Below are positions 9,722 to 21,423 of a DNA stretch of 64,000 nucleotides, piece after piece. Origin of the DNA: Aeromonas australiensis (GTDB lineage Bacteria; Pseudomonadota; Gammaproteobacteria; Enterobacterales; Aeromonadaceae); NCBI RefSeq assembly GCF_000819725.1, contig NZ_CDDH01000045.1:166128-230127 (forward strand), written 5' to 3'. The translations under genes and the position numbers were made by a program. Within the stretch, counting starts at the first letter, position 1; each line of letters begins with the position of its first letter. The notes under the pieces were generated by a model. That model was given only the letters and a program-made list of their open reading frames with translations, searched no databases and was not told the origin of the DNA.

Positions 9722-9766
9722 CGCCTCCCTATCATGGCTCCCATCAAAAAAGTGATGTGAGAGAGC

Positions 9767-10933
9767 ATGATGAAAAAACTGTGGCACTTCCTGCGCACCC
9801 CCAGCCGTCGCTGGTCGGTACTGGCGCTGCTTCTGGTGGGCGTCGGCGTCACCCTCGCGGGCACCGTCGGCCTGCACTATGGCTTTGAGAAAACCAGCAG
9901 CCTCGAATTCTGTATCTCCTGTCACTCCATGAAAGACACCGTCTATCCGGAGTACAAGGAGTCCATCCACTTCAAGAATGCCTCAGGGGTACAGGCGGTC
10001 TGTACCGACTGTCACCAGCCGAAGGATTTCGTCGGCAAAGTGGCCCGCAAGATGGAGGCAGCCAACGACCTCTATCAGGAGTACATAGGTCACAGCATCG
10101 ACACCCAGGAGAAGTTCGAGGACCGGCGCCTGCATCTGGCCGAGAAGGTGTGGGCACGGATGAGCAGCCAGAACTCCAAGACCTGCAAGTCCTGCCACAG
10201 CTACGACAACATGGATCACGCCAAGCAGTCCCCGGCGGCAGCGCTGGCGATGAAAGATGCGGCGGCGAAGAACATGAACTGCATCGAGTGCCACAAGGGC
10301 ATCGCCCACGAACTGCCCAACATGGCGGGGGGCTTCCGGGCCACTTACGCCACCCTGGTCAACGACGCGCAAGAGGCGCCAGCCGCCGAGACCCTCTACA
10401 ACCTGGGTGAAAAAGATCTCTATGCCAGCGAACAGAGCAGCGACCCGGTCGGCAAACTGCTGCCCGCCTCCCGTATCGACGTGGTGGACCGCAGCGGCGA
10501 TCGCCTCAAGGTGACCATCGAAGGGTGGCGCGAGAGCGATGGCAAGGGCCGGGTGCTGAGCGAATACATGGGCAAGCGGGTCTTCGTCGCTACCATCCGT
10601 GACGAACTGAAAGCGAGCGAGAAAGTGCTCAAGCAGGAGACAGACAGCGCCACCCATATCAAGTGGGAGCAGGTTCAGGTGCAGGCCTGGGTCGATGGCA
10701 AGGGCTTTGAGTCCTCGCTCAAGCCGATCTGGGATTACGCCGGCGAGATGTACAAATCCACCTGCAACTCCTGCCACGGCGCGCCGGATCCCGCTCACTT
10801 CACTGCCAACGGCTGGATTTCGGGACTCAAGGCGATGTCTGCCTACTACCGCCTGAGTAAGGAAGAGGAGCGCACCCTGCTCAAATACCTGCAGAACCAT
10901 GCCGCCGATACCGGTGGTCAGGGCAGCCACTAA
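9767..10933 (+). CDS. torC: Pentahaem c-type cytochrome TorC
   Basis: TorC is an inner-membrane-anchored cytochrome of the NapC/NirT family that passes electrons from menaquinol to TorA. The 388-residue protein has one N-terminal anchor (about residues 15-37) and five CXXCH haem sites: CISCH, CTDCH, CKSCH, CIECH and, in the separate C-terminal domain, CNSCH. Four haems in the NapC-like half plus one in the TorA-docking half is the expected TorC layout. It begins with tandem ATG codons; the first is used here. torA follows 40 bp downstream, in one operon with torD. Confidence 0.95.
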   Translation: MMKKLWHFLRTPSRRWSVLALLLVGVGVTLAGTVGLHYGFEKTSSLEFCISCHSMKDTVYPEYKESIHFKNASGVQAVCTDCHQPKDFVGKVARKMEAANDLYQEYIGHSIDTQEKFEDRRLHLAEKVWARMSSQNSKTCKSCHSYDNMDHAKQSPAAALAMKDAAAKNMNCIECHKGIAHELPNMAGGFRATYATLVNDAQEAPAAETLYNLGEKDLYASEQSSDPVGKLLPASRIDVVDRSGDRLKVTIEGWRESDGKGRVLSEYMGKRVFVATIRDELKASEKVLKQETDSATHIKWEQVQVQAWVDGKGFESSLKPIWDYAGEMYKSTCNSCHGAPDPAHFTANGWISGLKAMSAYYRLSKEEERTLLKYLQNHAADTGGQGSH

Positions 10934-10973
10934 TTCCGGATTCGAGTTCCGGATCCGAGAGAGGAATAACAAG

Positions 10974-13466
10974 ATGATCAATATTTCCCGTCGTGGTTTT
11001 CTGGGTGGCTTGCTGGCCAGCGGTGCCTCTGCCCTGATCGGCCCCTCCCTGCTCGGTCGCGCCGTGATGGCCGCCGAGTCCGGCGACAAGCTGGTGCAGT
11101 CCGGCTCCCACTGGGGCGCCTTCCGTGCCCGGGTGGTCGATGGCCGCTGGGTCGAGACCCTGCCGTTCGAGCACGACAAGCACCCCACCGAGATGCTCAA
11201 GGCCTTGAGTGAGGTGGTCTATAACCCCTCCCGCATCCGCTACCCCATGGTGCGACTGGACTGGCTGCGCAAGGGCCACCAGTCCGACACCAACGAACGG
11301 GGCCAGAACCGCTTCGTGCGGGTCACCTGGTCCCAGGCGCTGGACTTCTTCTACCACGAGCTGGAACGGGTGCAGAAAACCTATGGCCCGAGCGCCCTCT
11401 ATGCCGGTCACTCCGGCTGGCAGTCGGTGGGCAAGCTGCACTCCGCTGGCGCCATGCTGGGACGCGCCATGAACCTGCACGGCACCTATCTGGCCAAGGC
11501 CGGCGACTACTCCACCGGGGCCGCCCAGGTGATCCTGCCCCACGTGGCGGGCGCCATGGAGGTGTATGAGCAGCAAACCTCCTGGCCGCTGGTGCTGGAG
11601 CACAGCAAAACCATCGTTATCTGGGGCTCAGATCCCATCAAGAACCTGCAGGTGGGCTGGCTGGTGCCGGATCACAGCGTCTACGACTACTGGGCGCAAC
11701 TGAAAGAGAAGGTAGCCAAGGGCGAGATCCGGGTGATCAGTGTCGATCCGGTCAAATCCAAGACTCAGAAGTACCTCAATTGCGATCAGGTAACCCTGAA
11801 TCCGCAGACCGACGTGCCGCTGATGCTGGGCATCGCCCACACCCTCTACAGCGAGAAGCGCCACGACGAGAAGTTCCTGAAAGACTACACCACCGGTTTT
11901 GACAAGTTCCTGCCCTACCTGCTGGGCACCAGCGATGGTCAGGTGAAGGACGCCGAGTGGGCCGCCGCCATCTGTGGCGTACCAGCAGAGACCATCCGCG
12001 AACTGGCCCGTACCATGAGCAGCGGCCGCACCCAGCTTATCGGCGGCTGGTGTGTGCAGCGCATGCACCACGGCGAACAGTACGCCTGGATGCTGGTGGT
12101 TCTGGCCTCGATGATTGGCCAGATCGGCCTGCCGGGGGGTGGTTACGGCTTTGGCTGGCACTACAACGGGGCGGGTACCATCACCTCCAGCGGCCCCATC
12201 ATGTCAGGTTTCAGCTCGGTCATTCCCGGCGTTAAACCACTCCATGACGGCGACTGGAAGGGCTACTCCAAATACATTCCGGTGGCCCGCTTCGTCGACT
12301 GCATTCTCAATCCGGGCAAACAGATCGCCTTCAACGGCCAGACCATCACCTACCCCCACATGAAGATGGCGGTGTTCTGTGGCAACAACCCGTTCCACCA
12401 CCAGCAGGATCGCAACAAGATGGTCGCCGCCTGGCGCAAGCTGGAAACCGTGGTCAGCATCGATCACCAGTGGACGGCCAGCTGCCGTTTCGCCGATATC
12501 GTGCTGCCCGCCACCACCACCTATGAGCGGGATGACATCGAGCAGTGGGGCTCCCACTCCAACGCGGGCATTCTGGCCATGTACAAGGTGGTGGAGCCGC
12601 TGTTCGAGGCGCGCGATGACTACGACATCTTCGCCGATCTCTGCCGTCGCTTCGGTCGCGAGGCCGAGTTCACCGGTGGCAAGAGCAAGCTGGAGTGGAT
12701 CCAGAGCATCTATGACGACGCCCGCCTGCAGGGCCGCGGCATCGGCATTCGTCTGCCCCGTTTCAGCCAGTTCTGGCACGGCGAAGGCTTCGTCACCTTC
12801 CCGGCGGGCCAGCCCTGGGTACGCCACGAGTCGTTCCGTCAGGAGCCGGATCTGGAGCCACTAGGCACCCCATCTGGCCTTATCGAGATCTACTCCAAGA
12901 CCATCGCCGACTACGGCTATGGGGATTGCCCGGGTCACCCGGTCTGGATCGAGCCCTACGAGCGCTCCCACGGCGGGCCGGGCAGCAAACAGTACCCGCT
13001 GCACCTGCAATCCTGCCACCCGGACAAGCGGCTGCACAGCCAGCTCTGCTCCTCCGACAACTACCGCGCCACCTACACGGTGCAAGGTCGCGAGCCTGTC
13101 TATATGAATCCGCAGGATGCCAAATCCCGCGGCCTCAAAGACGGCGATCTGGTGCGGGTGTTCAACGGCCGCGGTCAGGTATTGGCTGGTCTGGTGGTGA
13201 GCGATGATTACGCCCCCGGGGTGGTGCGCATTCAGGAAGGAGCCTGGTATGGCCCGCAAGAGGGTGGCAAGGTAGGGACGCTCTGTACCTATGGCGATCC
13301 CAACGTGCTGACCGCCGACATCGGCTCCTCCAGCCTGGCGCAGGCCACCACGGCCCATACCGCGCTGGTGGAGATCGAGAAGTTCCGCGGGCAGGCACCG
13401 GCAGTCACTGCCTTCGGCGCACCGGAATCGGCCAAGGGCATCGACCCCATGTTCCCGGCACTCTGA
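10974..13466 (+). CDS. torA: Trimethylamine N-oxide reductase TorA, periplasmic
   Basis: TorA is the terminal molybdoenzyme that reduces TMAO to trimethylamine in the periplasm. The 830-residue precursor starts MINISRRGFLGGLLASGAS, a twin-arginine signal (SRRGFLGG) ending near AVMAAES. The body has the DMSO reductase family pattern for bis-MGD binding, including YAGHSGWQSVGKLH, GGWCVQRMHHGEQ and a C-terminal molybdopterin-dinucleotide domain. The longer frame from 10899 is rejected because it overlaps torC and hides the Tat signal. It lies between torC and torD. The length is near E. coli TorA (848 aa). Confidence 0.97.
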   Translation: MINISRRGFLGGLLASGASALIGPSLLGRAVMAAESGDKLVQSGSHWGAFRARVVDGRWVETLPFEHDKHPTEMLKALSEVVYNPSRIRYPMVRLDWLRKGHQSDTNERGQNRFVRVTWSQALDFFYHELERVQKTYGPSALYAGHSGWQSVGKLHSAGAMLGRAMNLHGTYLAKAGDYSTGAAQVILPHVAGAMEVYEQQTSWPLVLEHSKTIVIWGSDPIKNLQVGWLVPDHSVYDYWAQLKEKVAKGEIRVISVDPVKSKTQKYLNCDQVTLNPQTDVPLMLGIAHTLYSEKRHDEKFLKDYTTGFDKFLPYLLGTSDGQVKDAEWAAAICGVPAETIRELARTMSSGRTQLIGGWCVQRMHHGEQYAWMLVVLASMIGQIGLPGGGYGFGWHYNGAGTITSSGPIMSGFSSVIPGVKPLHDGDWKGYSKYIPVARFVDCILNPGKQIAFNGQTITYPHMKMAVFCGNNPFHHQQDRNKMVAAWRKLETVVSIDHQWTASCRFADIVLPATTTYERDDIEQWGSHSNAGILAMYKVVEPLFEARDDYDIFADLCRRFGREAEFTGGKSKLEWIQSIYDDARLQGRGIGIRLPRFSQFWHGEGFVTFPAGQPWVRHESFRQEPDLEPLGTPSGLIEIYSKTIADYGYGDCPGHPVWIEPYERSHGGPGSKQYPLHLQSCHPDKRLHSQLCSSDNYRATYTVQGREPVYMNPQDAKSRGLKDGDLVRVFNGRGQVLAGLVVSDDYAPGVVRIQEGAWYGPQEGGKVGTLCTYGDPNVLTADIGSSSLAQATTAHTALVEIEKFRGQAPAVTAFGAPESAKGIDPMFPAL

Positions 13467-13520
13467 CCCCGGGGGGATGAAAGCGCCCCCTTGAGTTTCC
13501 TTTATTTTTAAAGTCGTTAG

Positions 13521-13547
13521 AATCGGGAGCCATCAAGGCTCCCGATT
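13521..13547 (+). other. Perfect stem-loop between torA and torD
   Basis: AATCGGGAGCC and GGCTCCCGATT form a perfect 11-bp stem with an ATCAA loop in the torA-torD gap. No T-tract follows on either strand, so it is not a canonical terminator. It may protect the 3' end of torCA mRNA or lower torD expression. Confidence 0.6.
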
Positions 13548-13565
13548 GCCATCCACGGAGGAAAA

Positions 13566-14234
13566 ATGCAGGACTTTATGGCTACCAGCGAACGCCGGGC
13601 CGAACTCTACTGGTGGTTCTCCACCCTGTTCGCCGCCGAACTCAGTGATGAGCAGATCGCCGAATATGACACCTATGATGTGCGAAGCTTCCTGAAAAGC
13701 CTCTCCACCCTGGATCCGATGCGCGAAGCCGTGGCCGAACTCAACGATGCCATCGCCCGCCTGCTGGTGCGCACCGATCGCCAGCTGGAACTCGCCGCCG
13801 ACTTCGCTGGCCTGTTTCTGGTGGATCCCAAACAGGGCGCCCTGCCCTACGAATCGCTCTATCGTGGCGATGCCAAGCTACTGATGCAGGCCCCGATGGC
13901 CGAGATGCAGGCCCGCCTCGATCGCCTCGGCATCAATGTCAGCGATAAATACAAAGAGCCTGCCGACCATCTGGCGATCGAGCTGGATCTAATGGGCAAT
14001 CTCATCATCCGCGCGGCGGAAGCCAAGAGCGCAGCCGAGCGGGAACGCTGGCTCGACGAGCAGGAAGCGCTGCTGCACGGGCATCTGCTGGGCTGGTTCG
14101 ACAAGTTCGAAAGCGCTTGTCGCGCCGCCGACCGGTTTGGCTTTTACGGCGCCAGTGCCCGTCTGCTGGGGGTCTTCCTCAAGATGGATGCCAACTACCT
14201 CTCTCTGGTCAAACCGGCACCGTCCGCCGACTGA
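13566..14234 (+). CDS. torD: TorA-specific chaperone TorD
   Basis: TorD binds the signal peptide and core of apo-TorA, protecting it until molybdenum cofactor is inserted and Tat export can proceed. The 222-residue all-helical protein shows family traits: [21 protein letters not shown] at the N-terminus, the central [15 protein letters not shown], and [16 protein letters not shown] (the conserved EPxDHL motif). GGAGGAAAA precedes the ATG. It is the third structural gene of torCAD, 99 bp after torA, with a stem-loop in the gap. Its length fits the family (about 200 aa). Confidence 0.95.
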   Translation: MQDFMATSERRAELYWWFSTLFAAELSDEQIAEYDTYDVRSFLKSLSTLDPMREAVAELNDAIARLLVRTDRQLELAADFAGLFLVDPKQGALPYESLYRGDAKLLMQAPMAEMQARLDRLGINVSDKYKEPADHLAIELDLMGNLIIRAAEAKSAAERERWLDEQEALLHGHLLGWFDKFESACRAADRFGFYGASARLLGVFLKMDANYLSLVKPAPSAD

Positions 14235-14241
14235 GCCCGCG

Positions 14242-14610
14242 ATGAAGACAGCCCTGCTTCTGATTGCATGCTGGCTGCTGGCCCTGATCCCGCTGGATCA
14301 GGGCATTACTCCCCTGATCGCGCTGCTGTTCAACCCTGATCGCGAGCTTTACGGCACCGCCCAGCTCACCGGCTTTGCCGGCATCCTGCTCACCCTCTAC
14401 CTTGCCAATCTCGGCGTCGAGGTGGTGTTGCGCCGTCGTTTTCAAATCGCCGGCATGCTGGCGTTGCTGGCCGCCTGGATCGGCTTCATCAACAGCAGTG
14501 GCTGCGAGTCGCACTTCCTGCTGCTCTACCTGCTTGCCCTACCCTTCCATCTGATCGGCGGGCTGGTATTTGTACGCGGTATTCAGGCGTTTGGTCGTCA
14601 GAAGGGGTAG
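14242..14610 (+). CDS. Small integral membrane protein downstream of torD
   Basis: This 122-residue protein has about four predicted membrane segments: LLLIACWLLALI near the N-terminus, FAGILLTLYLANLGVEVVL, MLALLAAWIGFINS and FLLLYLLALPFHLIGGLVF. Only 7 bp separate it from the torD stop, so it is almost certainly translated from the tor transcript. A longer frame from 14137 overlaps torD and is rejected. I do not recognise a named family. Some Shewanella tor operons carry a small membrane protein TorE, but this product is longer and I cannot claim homology. Confidence 0.75.
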   Translation: MKTALLLIACWLLALIPLDQGITPLIALLFNPDRELYGTAQLTGFAGILLTLYLANLGVEVVLRRRFQIAGMLALLAAWIGFINSSGCESHFLLLYLLALPFHLIGGLVFVRGIQAFGRQKG

Positions 14611-14728
14611 CCGCCATCAGCGCCAGCTTTGGCCATCCTGTTTTCTCACCGTCATTCAAACAACATCATTCGCCTCACCCCGGGACACCTCTCGAAACAC
14701 CCAGCCCTCCAGTTCTCAGTCAGAATCC

Positions 14729-14744
14729 CTGTGCAACCGCACAG
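14729..14744. promoter_or_regulatory. Palindrome upstream of acs
   Basis: CTGTGC-AACC-GCACAG is a perfect inverted repeat 104 bp before acs, inside a larger CCCTGTGC...GCACAG...AGGG hairpin. The spacer of four is too short for a CRP site. It could be an operator or an RNA hairpin. Confidence 0.35.
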
Positions 14745-14847
14745 ACTCAGGGGGAGTGGTCATCTATCCAAAAGTCTAATTGCCCCCCGCCACCAAAGGT
14801 ATAAGTTGTTAAGAAACCATTAAAAGATCTATTCACAGGAGTGACAG

Positions 14848-16794
<1,947 letters not shown>

Positions 16795-16817
16795 TCCCGC
16801 GTCGTTTGTTGCTCAAT

Positions 16818-16840
16818 AAAGCCGGCCCTGCGCCGGCTTT
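16818..16840 (+). terminator. Terminator of acs
   Basis: AAAGCCGGC and GCCGGCTTT form a perfect 9-bp stem with a CCTGC loop. The T-tract after it is weak (GTCATTTCTT). Confidence 0.75.
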
Positions 16841-16965
16841 GTCATTTCTTATTCACTAGCAAACAGCAAGGTGGCAACGGCGAAGTCTCGCAGACCAAGG
16901 CGCGCAATAAATAGCCAGATGTAGAGATTAGACCAGTAAAATGCTGCTAATTTTCACGAAATCAA

Positions 16966-16997
16966 TATAATTGCCAAATCTGTGTGCCAGGGCACAC
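16966..16997 (+). promoter_or_regulatory. Putative aroQ-accBC promoter region with palindrome
   Basis: A consensus TATAAT lies at 16966-16971, about 110 bp before aroQ, without a good -35. Just downstream, GTGTGCC-AG-GGCACAC (16982-16997) is a perfect inverted repeat near the expected transcription start, so it may be an operator. Confidence 0.4.
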
Positions 16998-17082
16998 CGA
17001 TTTGCGCAGAAAATGGCTAGATTTCTGGTAGTCCACAAGATAGCTGACAGATAGCAGCATTATCATCGAGGATGTACTCAAT

Positions 17083-17532
17083 ATGTCGCAACATCACCGA
17101 ATTCTCCTGCTCAACGGACCTAACCTGAATCTGCTGGGCAAGCGCGAACCTGGTATCTACGGCAGCAAGACGCTTGATGAGATCGTCGCCGATCTGAAGC
17201 TTAACGCCAGCGAACTCGGTGTCACTCTGGAGCATCTGCAATCCAACGCCGAACACGAGTTGATTAGCTGCATCCATCAGGCCATGGGCCAGGTTGATTT
17301 CATCATCATCAATCCGGCCGCCTTCACCCACACCAGTGTCGCCATCCGCGATGCACTGCTGGGTGTCGCCATCCCCTTTATCGAAGTTCATCTGTCAAAC
17401 GTTCATGCCAGGGAGCCGTTCCGTCATCACTCCTACCTGTCTGATGTCGCCAAAGGGGTCATTTGTGGTCTGGGGGCTGATGGCTACCAATTCGCTTTAA
17501 CCGCGGCCGTGCGCCATCTGCGCGCGGCTTGA
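17083..17532 (+). CDS. aroQ: Type II 3-dehydroquinate dehydratase
   Basis: AroQ removes water from 3-dehydroquinate in the shikimate pathway and works as a dodecamer. The 149-residue length and motifs are typical: [18 protein letters not shown] with the catalytic Tyr near residue 26, [17 protein letters not shown], and [17 protein letters not shown], which carries the catalytic His and substrate-binding Arg. It lies 36 bp upstream of accB, the common gammaproteobacterial arrangement aroQ-accB-accC. Confidence 0.97.
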   Translation: MSQHHRILLLNGPNLNLLGKREPGIYGSKTLDEIVADLKLNASELGVTLEHLQSNAEHELISCIHQAMGQVDFIIINPAAFTHTSVAIRDALLGVAIPFIEVHLSNVHAREPFRHHSYLSDVAKGVICGLGADGYQFALTAAVRHLRAA

Positions 17533-17568
17533 TAATCACTGATCAGATAAAGAAGAAAGAGAATGCTA

Positions 17569-18024
17569 ATGGATATCCGCAAAATCAAGAAGCTGATTGA
17601 ACTGGTTGAAGAGTCCGGCATCGCCGAACTGGAAATCTCCGAAGGTGAAGAGTCAGTTCGCATCAGCCGCAATTTCGCAGGCCAGGTCACTGCCGCACCG
17701 CAGATGATCATGCAGCAAGCCGCGGCGCCGGTTGCCGCGCCTGCCACCGCACCAGTTTCCGCCGCCCCGGCCGCCGATGCCGCCCCGAGTGGTCACCTGA
17801 TGCGCTCCCCGATGGTTGGCTCCTTCTACCGCTCTTCCAGCCCGGAAGCCAAGCCATTTGTGGAAGTGGGTCAGCAAGTCAATGTCGGCGATACCCTGTG
17901 CATCGTTGAAGCCATGAAAATGATGAACCAGATTGAATCCGACAAAGCCGGTGTGATCAAAGCGATCCTGGTTGAAAATGGTCAGGCCGTTGAATTCGAC
18001 GAGCCGCTGTTCATCATCGAATAA
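17569..18024 (+). CDS. accB: Biotin carboxyl carrier protein of acetyl-CoA carboxylase
   Basis: AccB carries the biotin that shuttles CO2 from AccC to the carboxyltransferase in the first step of fatty acid synthesis. The 151-residue protein has an N-terminal [17 protein letters not shown] helix, an Ala/Pro-rich linker (about residues 45-75), and a C-terminal biotinyl domain with EAMKMMNQ; Lys117 is the biotinylated residue. An ATG two codons earlier (17563) is also possible, but E. coli starts at MDIRK. accC follows 15 bp downstream. Confidence 0.97.
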   Translation: MDIRKIKKLIELVEESGIAELEISEGEESVRISRNFAGQVTAAPQMIMQQAAAPVAAPATAPVSAAPAADAAPSGHLMRSPMVGSFYRSSSPEAKPFVEVGQQVNVGDTLCIVEAMKMMNQIESDKAGVIKAILVENGQAVEFDEPLFIIE

Positions 18025-18039
18025 GGGAAATCGCCACCC

Positions 18040-19380
<1,341 letters not shown>

Positions 19381-19400
19381 GGATCGCTGATAGAGACCCG

Positions 19401-19460
19401 ATGACATTGCACGGTGGCAGTACCAACGCCCACTATCTGCACAAGAAGTTGGGTCTGTAA
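19401..19460 (+). repeat. Diverged duplicate of the accC 3' end (19-codon mini-ORF)
   Basis: Positions 19409-19460 repeat the end of accC (19331-19380). The last 30 nt, from CACTATCTGC to the stop codon, are identical and offset by exactly 80 nt. Upstream of that the copy carries one extra codon (AGT) and two changed codons, but stays in frame. An ATG at 19401 opens a mini-ORF reading [19 protein letters not shown]. No ribosome site is evident. I infer a recombination scar, not a functional gene. Confidence 0.85.
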
Positions 19461-19530
19461 GATCTCGCAGGCAGAACAATCACTTCCGGCCAGATAGCAG
19501 CCAGCTGTTCAACTGCTATCCAGCCAAGAG

Positions 19531-19586
19531 GCGGCTTCGCAAGAAGCCGCTGCTAAAAAAGGGCCATGGCGACATGGCCCTTTTTT
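19531..19586 (+). terminator. Tandem terminators after accBC
   Basis: The first hairpin is GCGGCTTC-GCAA-GAAGCCGC (19531-19550). The second is AAAAAAGGGCCATG-GCGA-CATGGCCCTTTTTT (19555-19586), a strong terminator that can work in both directions. Confidence 0.9.
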
Positions 19587-19623
19587 GTTATCCTTGCGCC
19601 CCCCAAATTTGTCGGAGGCCAAG

Positions 19624-19887
19624 GTGAACCGTTTTGCTCTCGCCCGCCGGGAAGCCGCTTTTTGTCTGCTGCTTACCCTGCTCTACTTCTTTGCCTGGTA
19701 TGGCACCGCCTATTTCACCCCCGTTCAGCTTGAGCTGTGGGGTATCCCGCTCTGGTTTTTGCTCAGTTGCATGGTCATGCCACTGTTCTTCATCATCCTC
19801 TGCGCCCTGATGGTCAATCGCCTCTTTGTGGATATTCCGCTCGATCCCCACACCAACCAACAAGAGGATCGTCCCCATGAATCTTGA
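19624..19887 (+). CDS. yhdT: YhdT family small membrane protein (DUF997)
   Basis: This 87-residue protein has two membrane helices (FCLLLTLLYFFAWYGTAYF and LWFLLSCMVMPLFFIILCALMV) and a hydrophilic tail, as in E. coli YhdT, which also sits directly before panF. The GTG start at 19624 is chosen because GGAGG lies 5 bp upstream; an earlier TTG at 19585 falls in the terminator. The end overlaps panF by 11 bp, implying translational coupling. The function is unknown; a role assisting PanF is inferred only from linkage. Confidence 0.88.
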   Translation: MNRFALARREAAFCLLLTLLYFFAWYGTAYFTPVQLELWGIPLWFLLSCMVMPLFFIILCALMVNRLFVDIPLDPHTNQQEDRPHES

Positions 19888-21334
19888 GTTGATGGTGCCG
19901 CTTGTCATCTATCTGGTGCTGGTACTGGGGGTCGGTTTTTGGGCCAACCGCCATCGTGCAGCTGGCAACTTCGTGCAGGAGTACTTCATCGGCAACCGCA
20001 GCATGGGCGGACTGGTGCTGGCGATGACCCTAGTGGCCACCTACACCTCGGCTTCCTCTTTTATCGGCGGGCCGGGCGCCGCCTACAAGATCGGTCTGGG
20101 CTGGGTGTTGCTGGCAATGATCCAGCTGCCTACCGTCTGGCTCACTCTGGGGGTGCTTGGCAAGAAGTTCGCCATCATCGCCCGTCGGGTCAATGCGGTG
20201 ACCATCAACGACATGCTGTGGGCCCGCTACCAGAGCAAGGCGGTGGTGATCCTCGGATCCGTGACTATCATCCTCGCCTTTATCGCCACCATGGTGGTGC
20301 AGTTTATCGGTGGCGCTCGCCTGCTGGAGACCGCCACCGGCCTCTCCTACCAGCAGGGGCTGATGCTGTTTGCCAGCTGCGTGCTGCTCTACACCATCAT
20401 CGGCGGCTTCCGTGCCGTGGTGATGACCGACGCCCTGCAGGGGATCATCATGCTGATCGGCACCGGTGCCTTGCTGGCGGGGATTCTGATTGCCGGTGAC
20501 GGCCTGCCGAACCTTATCCACCAGCTCAGAGAGATCGATCCCAAGCTGGTGAGCCCGCAAGGGGCTGATGACATGCTGACCCAGCCCTTTATGCTGAGCT
20601 TCTGGATCCTGGTCTGTGTCGGGGTGGTGGGGCTGCCCCACTCGGCGCTGCGCTGTTTTGGCTATCGCGACAGCAAGGCGCTCCATCGCGGTATTCTGAT
20701 CGGCACCCTGGTCAGTGCCCTGCTGATGTTCGGCATGCATCTGGCGGGCGCCCTCGGCCGCGCCATCCTGCCGGGCATGGAGAGCCCGGACAAGATCATG
20801 CCCTCCCTGATGATGGAAGTGCTGCCCCCCTGGCTGGCCGGGGTCTTTCTGGCGGCGCCGATGGCGGCCATCATGTCCACCATCGACTCCCAGCTGATCC
20901 AGGCTTCCGCCACCCTGGTGAAGGATCTCTACCTCAACTATCTGAGCCCAAAGCAGGAGAAGCTGGAAGTGCGCATTCCCCGCCTCTCCCTGCTCTGTAC
21001 CCTGATCCTCGGCACCCTGGTGCTGCTGGCGGCGTTGCAACCGCCCGAGATGATCATCTGGCTCAACCTGCTCGCCTTTGGCGGTCTGCAGGCGGTATTC
21101 CTCTGGCCGCTGGTGCTCGGTCTCTACTGGTCGCGGGCCAACGGCCCGGGCGCGCTGGCCAGCATGGTCAGCGGCATCGTCAGCTATGGGGTACTCAGTC
21201 AGTGGGGGATCAAGCTGGCTGGCCTGCACGCCATCGTGCCTAGCCTCACGCTGGCGCTGGTGGTCTTTATCACGGTGAGCCTGCTGACGACGCCCCCCTC
21301 ACGGGAAGTACGCGAGCTTTTCGAGCAGAAATAA
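19877..21334 (+). CDS. panF: Sodium/pantothenate symporter
   Basis: PanF imports pantothenate with sodium across the inner membrane for CoA synthesis. The 485-residue protein has the length and multi-helix profile of the solute:sodium symporter family, including the early motif FIGNRSMGGLVLAMTLVATY, and SSFIGGPGAAYKIGLGW near residue 60. The start at 19877 (MNLELMVPL) follows GAGGATC and overlaps yhdT; a longer frame from 19826 is rejected. The yhdT-panF-prmA order of E. coli is interrupted here, since a PTS gene and several terminators lie before prmA. Confidence 0.95.
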   Translation: MNLELMVPLVIYLVLVLGVGFWANRHRAAGNFVQEYFIGNRSMGGLVLAMTLVATYTSASSFIGGPGAAYKIGLGWVLLAMIQLPTVWLTLGVLGKKFAIIARRVNAVTINDMLWARYQSKAVVILGSVTIILAFIATMVVQFIGGARLLETATGLSYQQGLMLFASCVLLYTIIGGFRAVVMTDALQGIIMLIGTGALLAGILIAGDGLPNLIHQLREIDPKLVSPQGADDMLTQPFMLSFWILVCVGVVGLPHSALRCFGYRDSKALHRGILIGTLVSALLMFGMHLAGALGRAILPGMESPDKIMPSLMMEVLPPWLAGVFLAAPMAAIMSTIDSQLIQASATLVKDLYLNYLSPKQEKLEVRIPRLSLLCTLILGTLVLLAALQPPEMIIWLNLLAFGGLQAVFLWPLVLGLYWSRANGPGALASMVSGIVSYGVLSQWGIKLAGLHAIVPSLTLALVVFITVSLLTTPPSREVRELFEQK

Positions 21335-21423
21335 CAAAAAGATAAATAAAGGGTTCCGATACTATCCCCAAATAGGTGTTTTCCGGTTAAACTGTGCGCC
21401 AAGTCACAGAAAGTAGCCGCTGT

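Noticed and set aside
14729..14744. CRP site upstream of acs
   Set aside because: CTGTGC-N4-GCACAG has a 4-bp spacer, whereas CRP needs six between TGTGA and TCACA.
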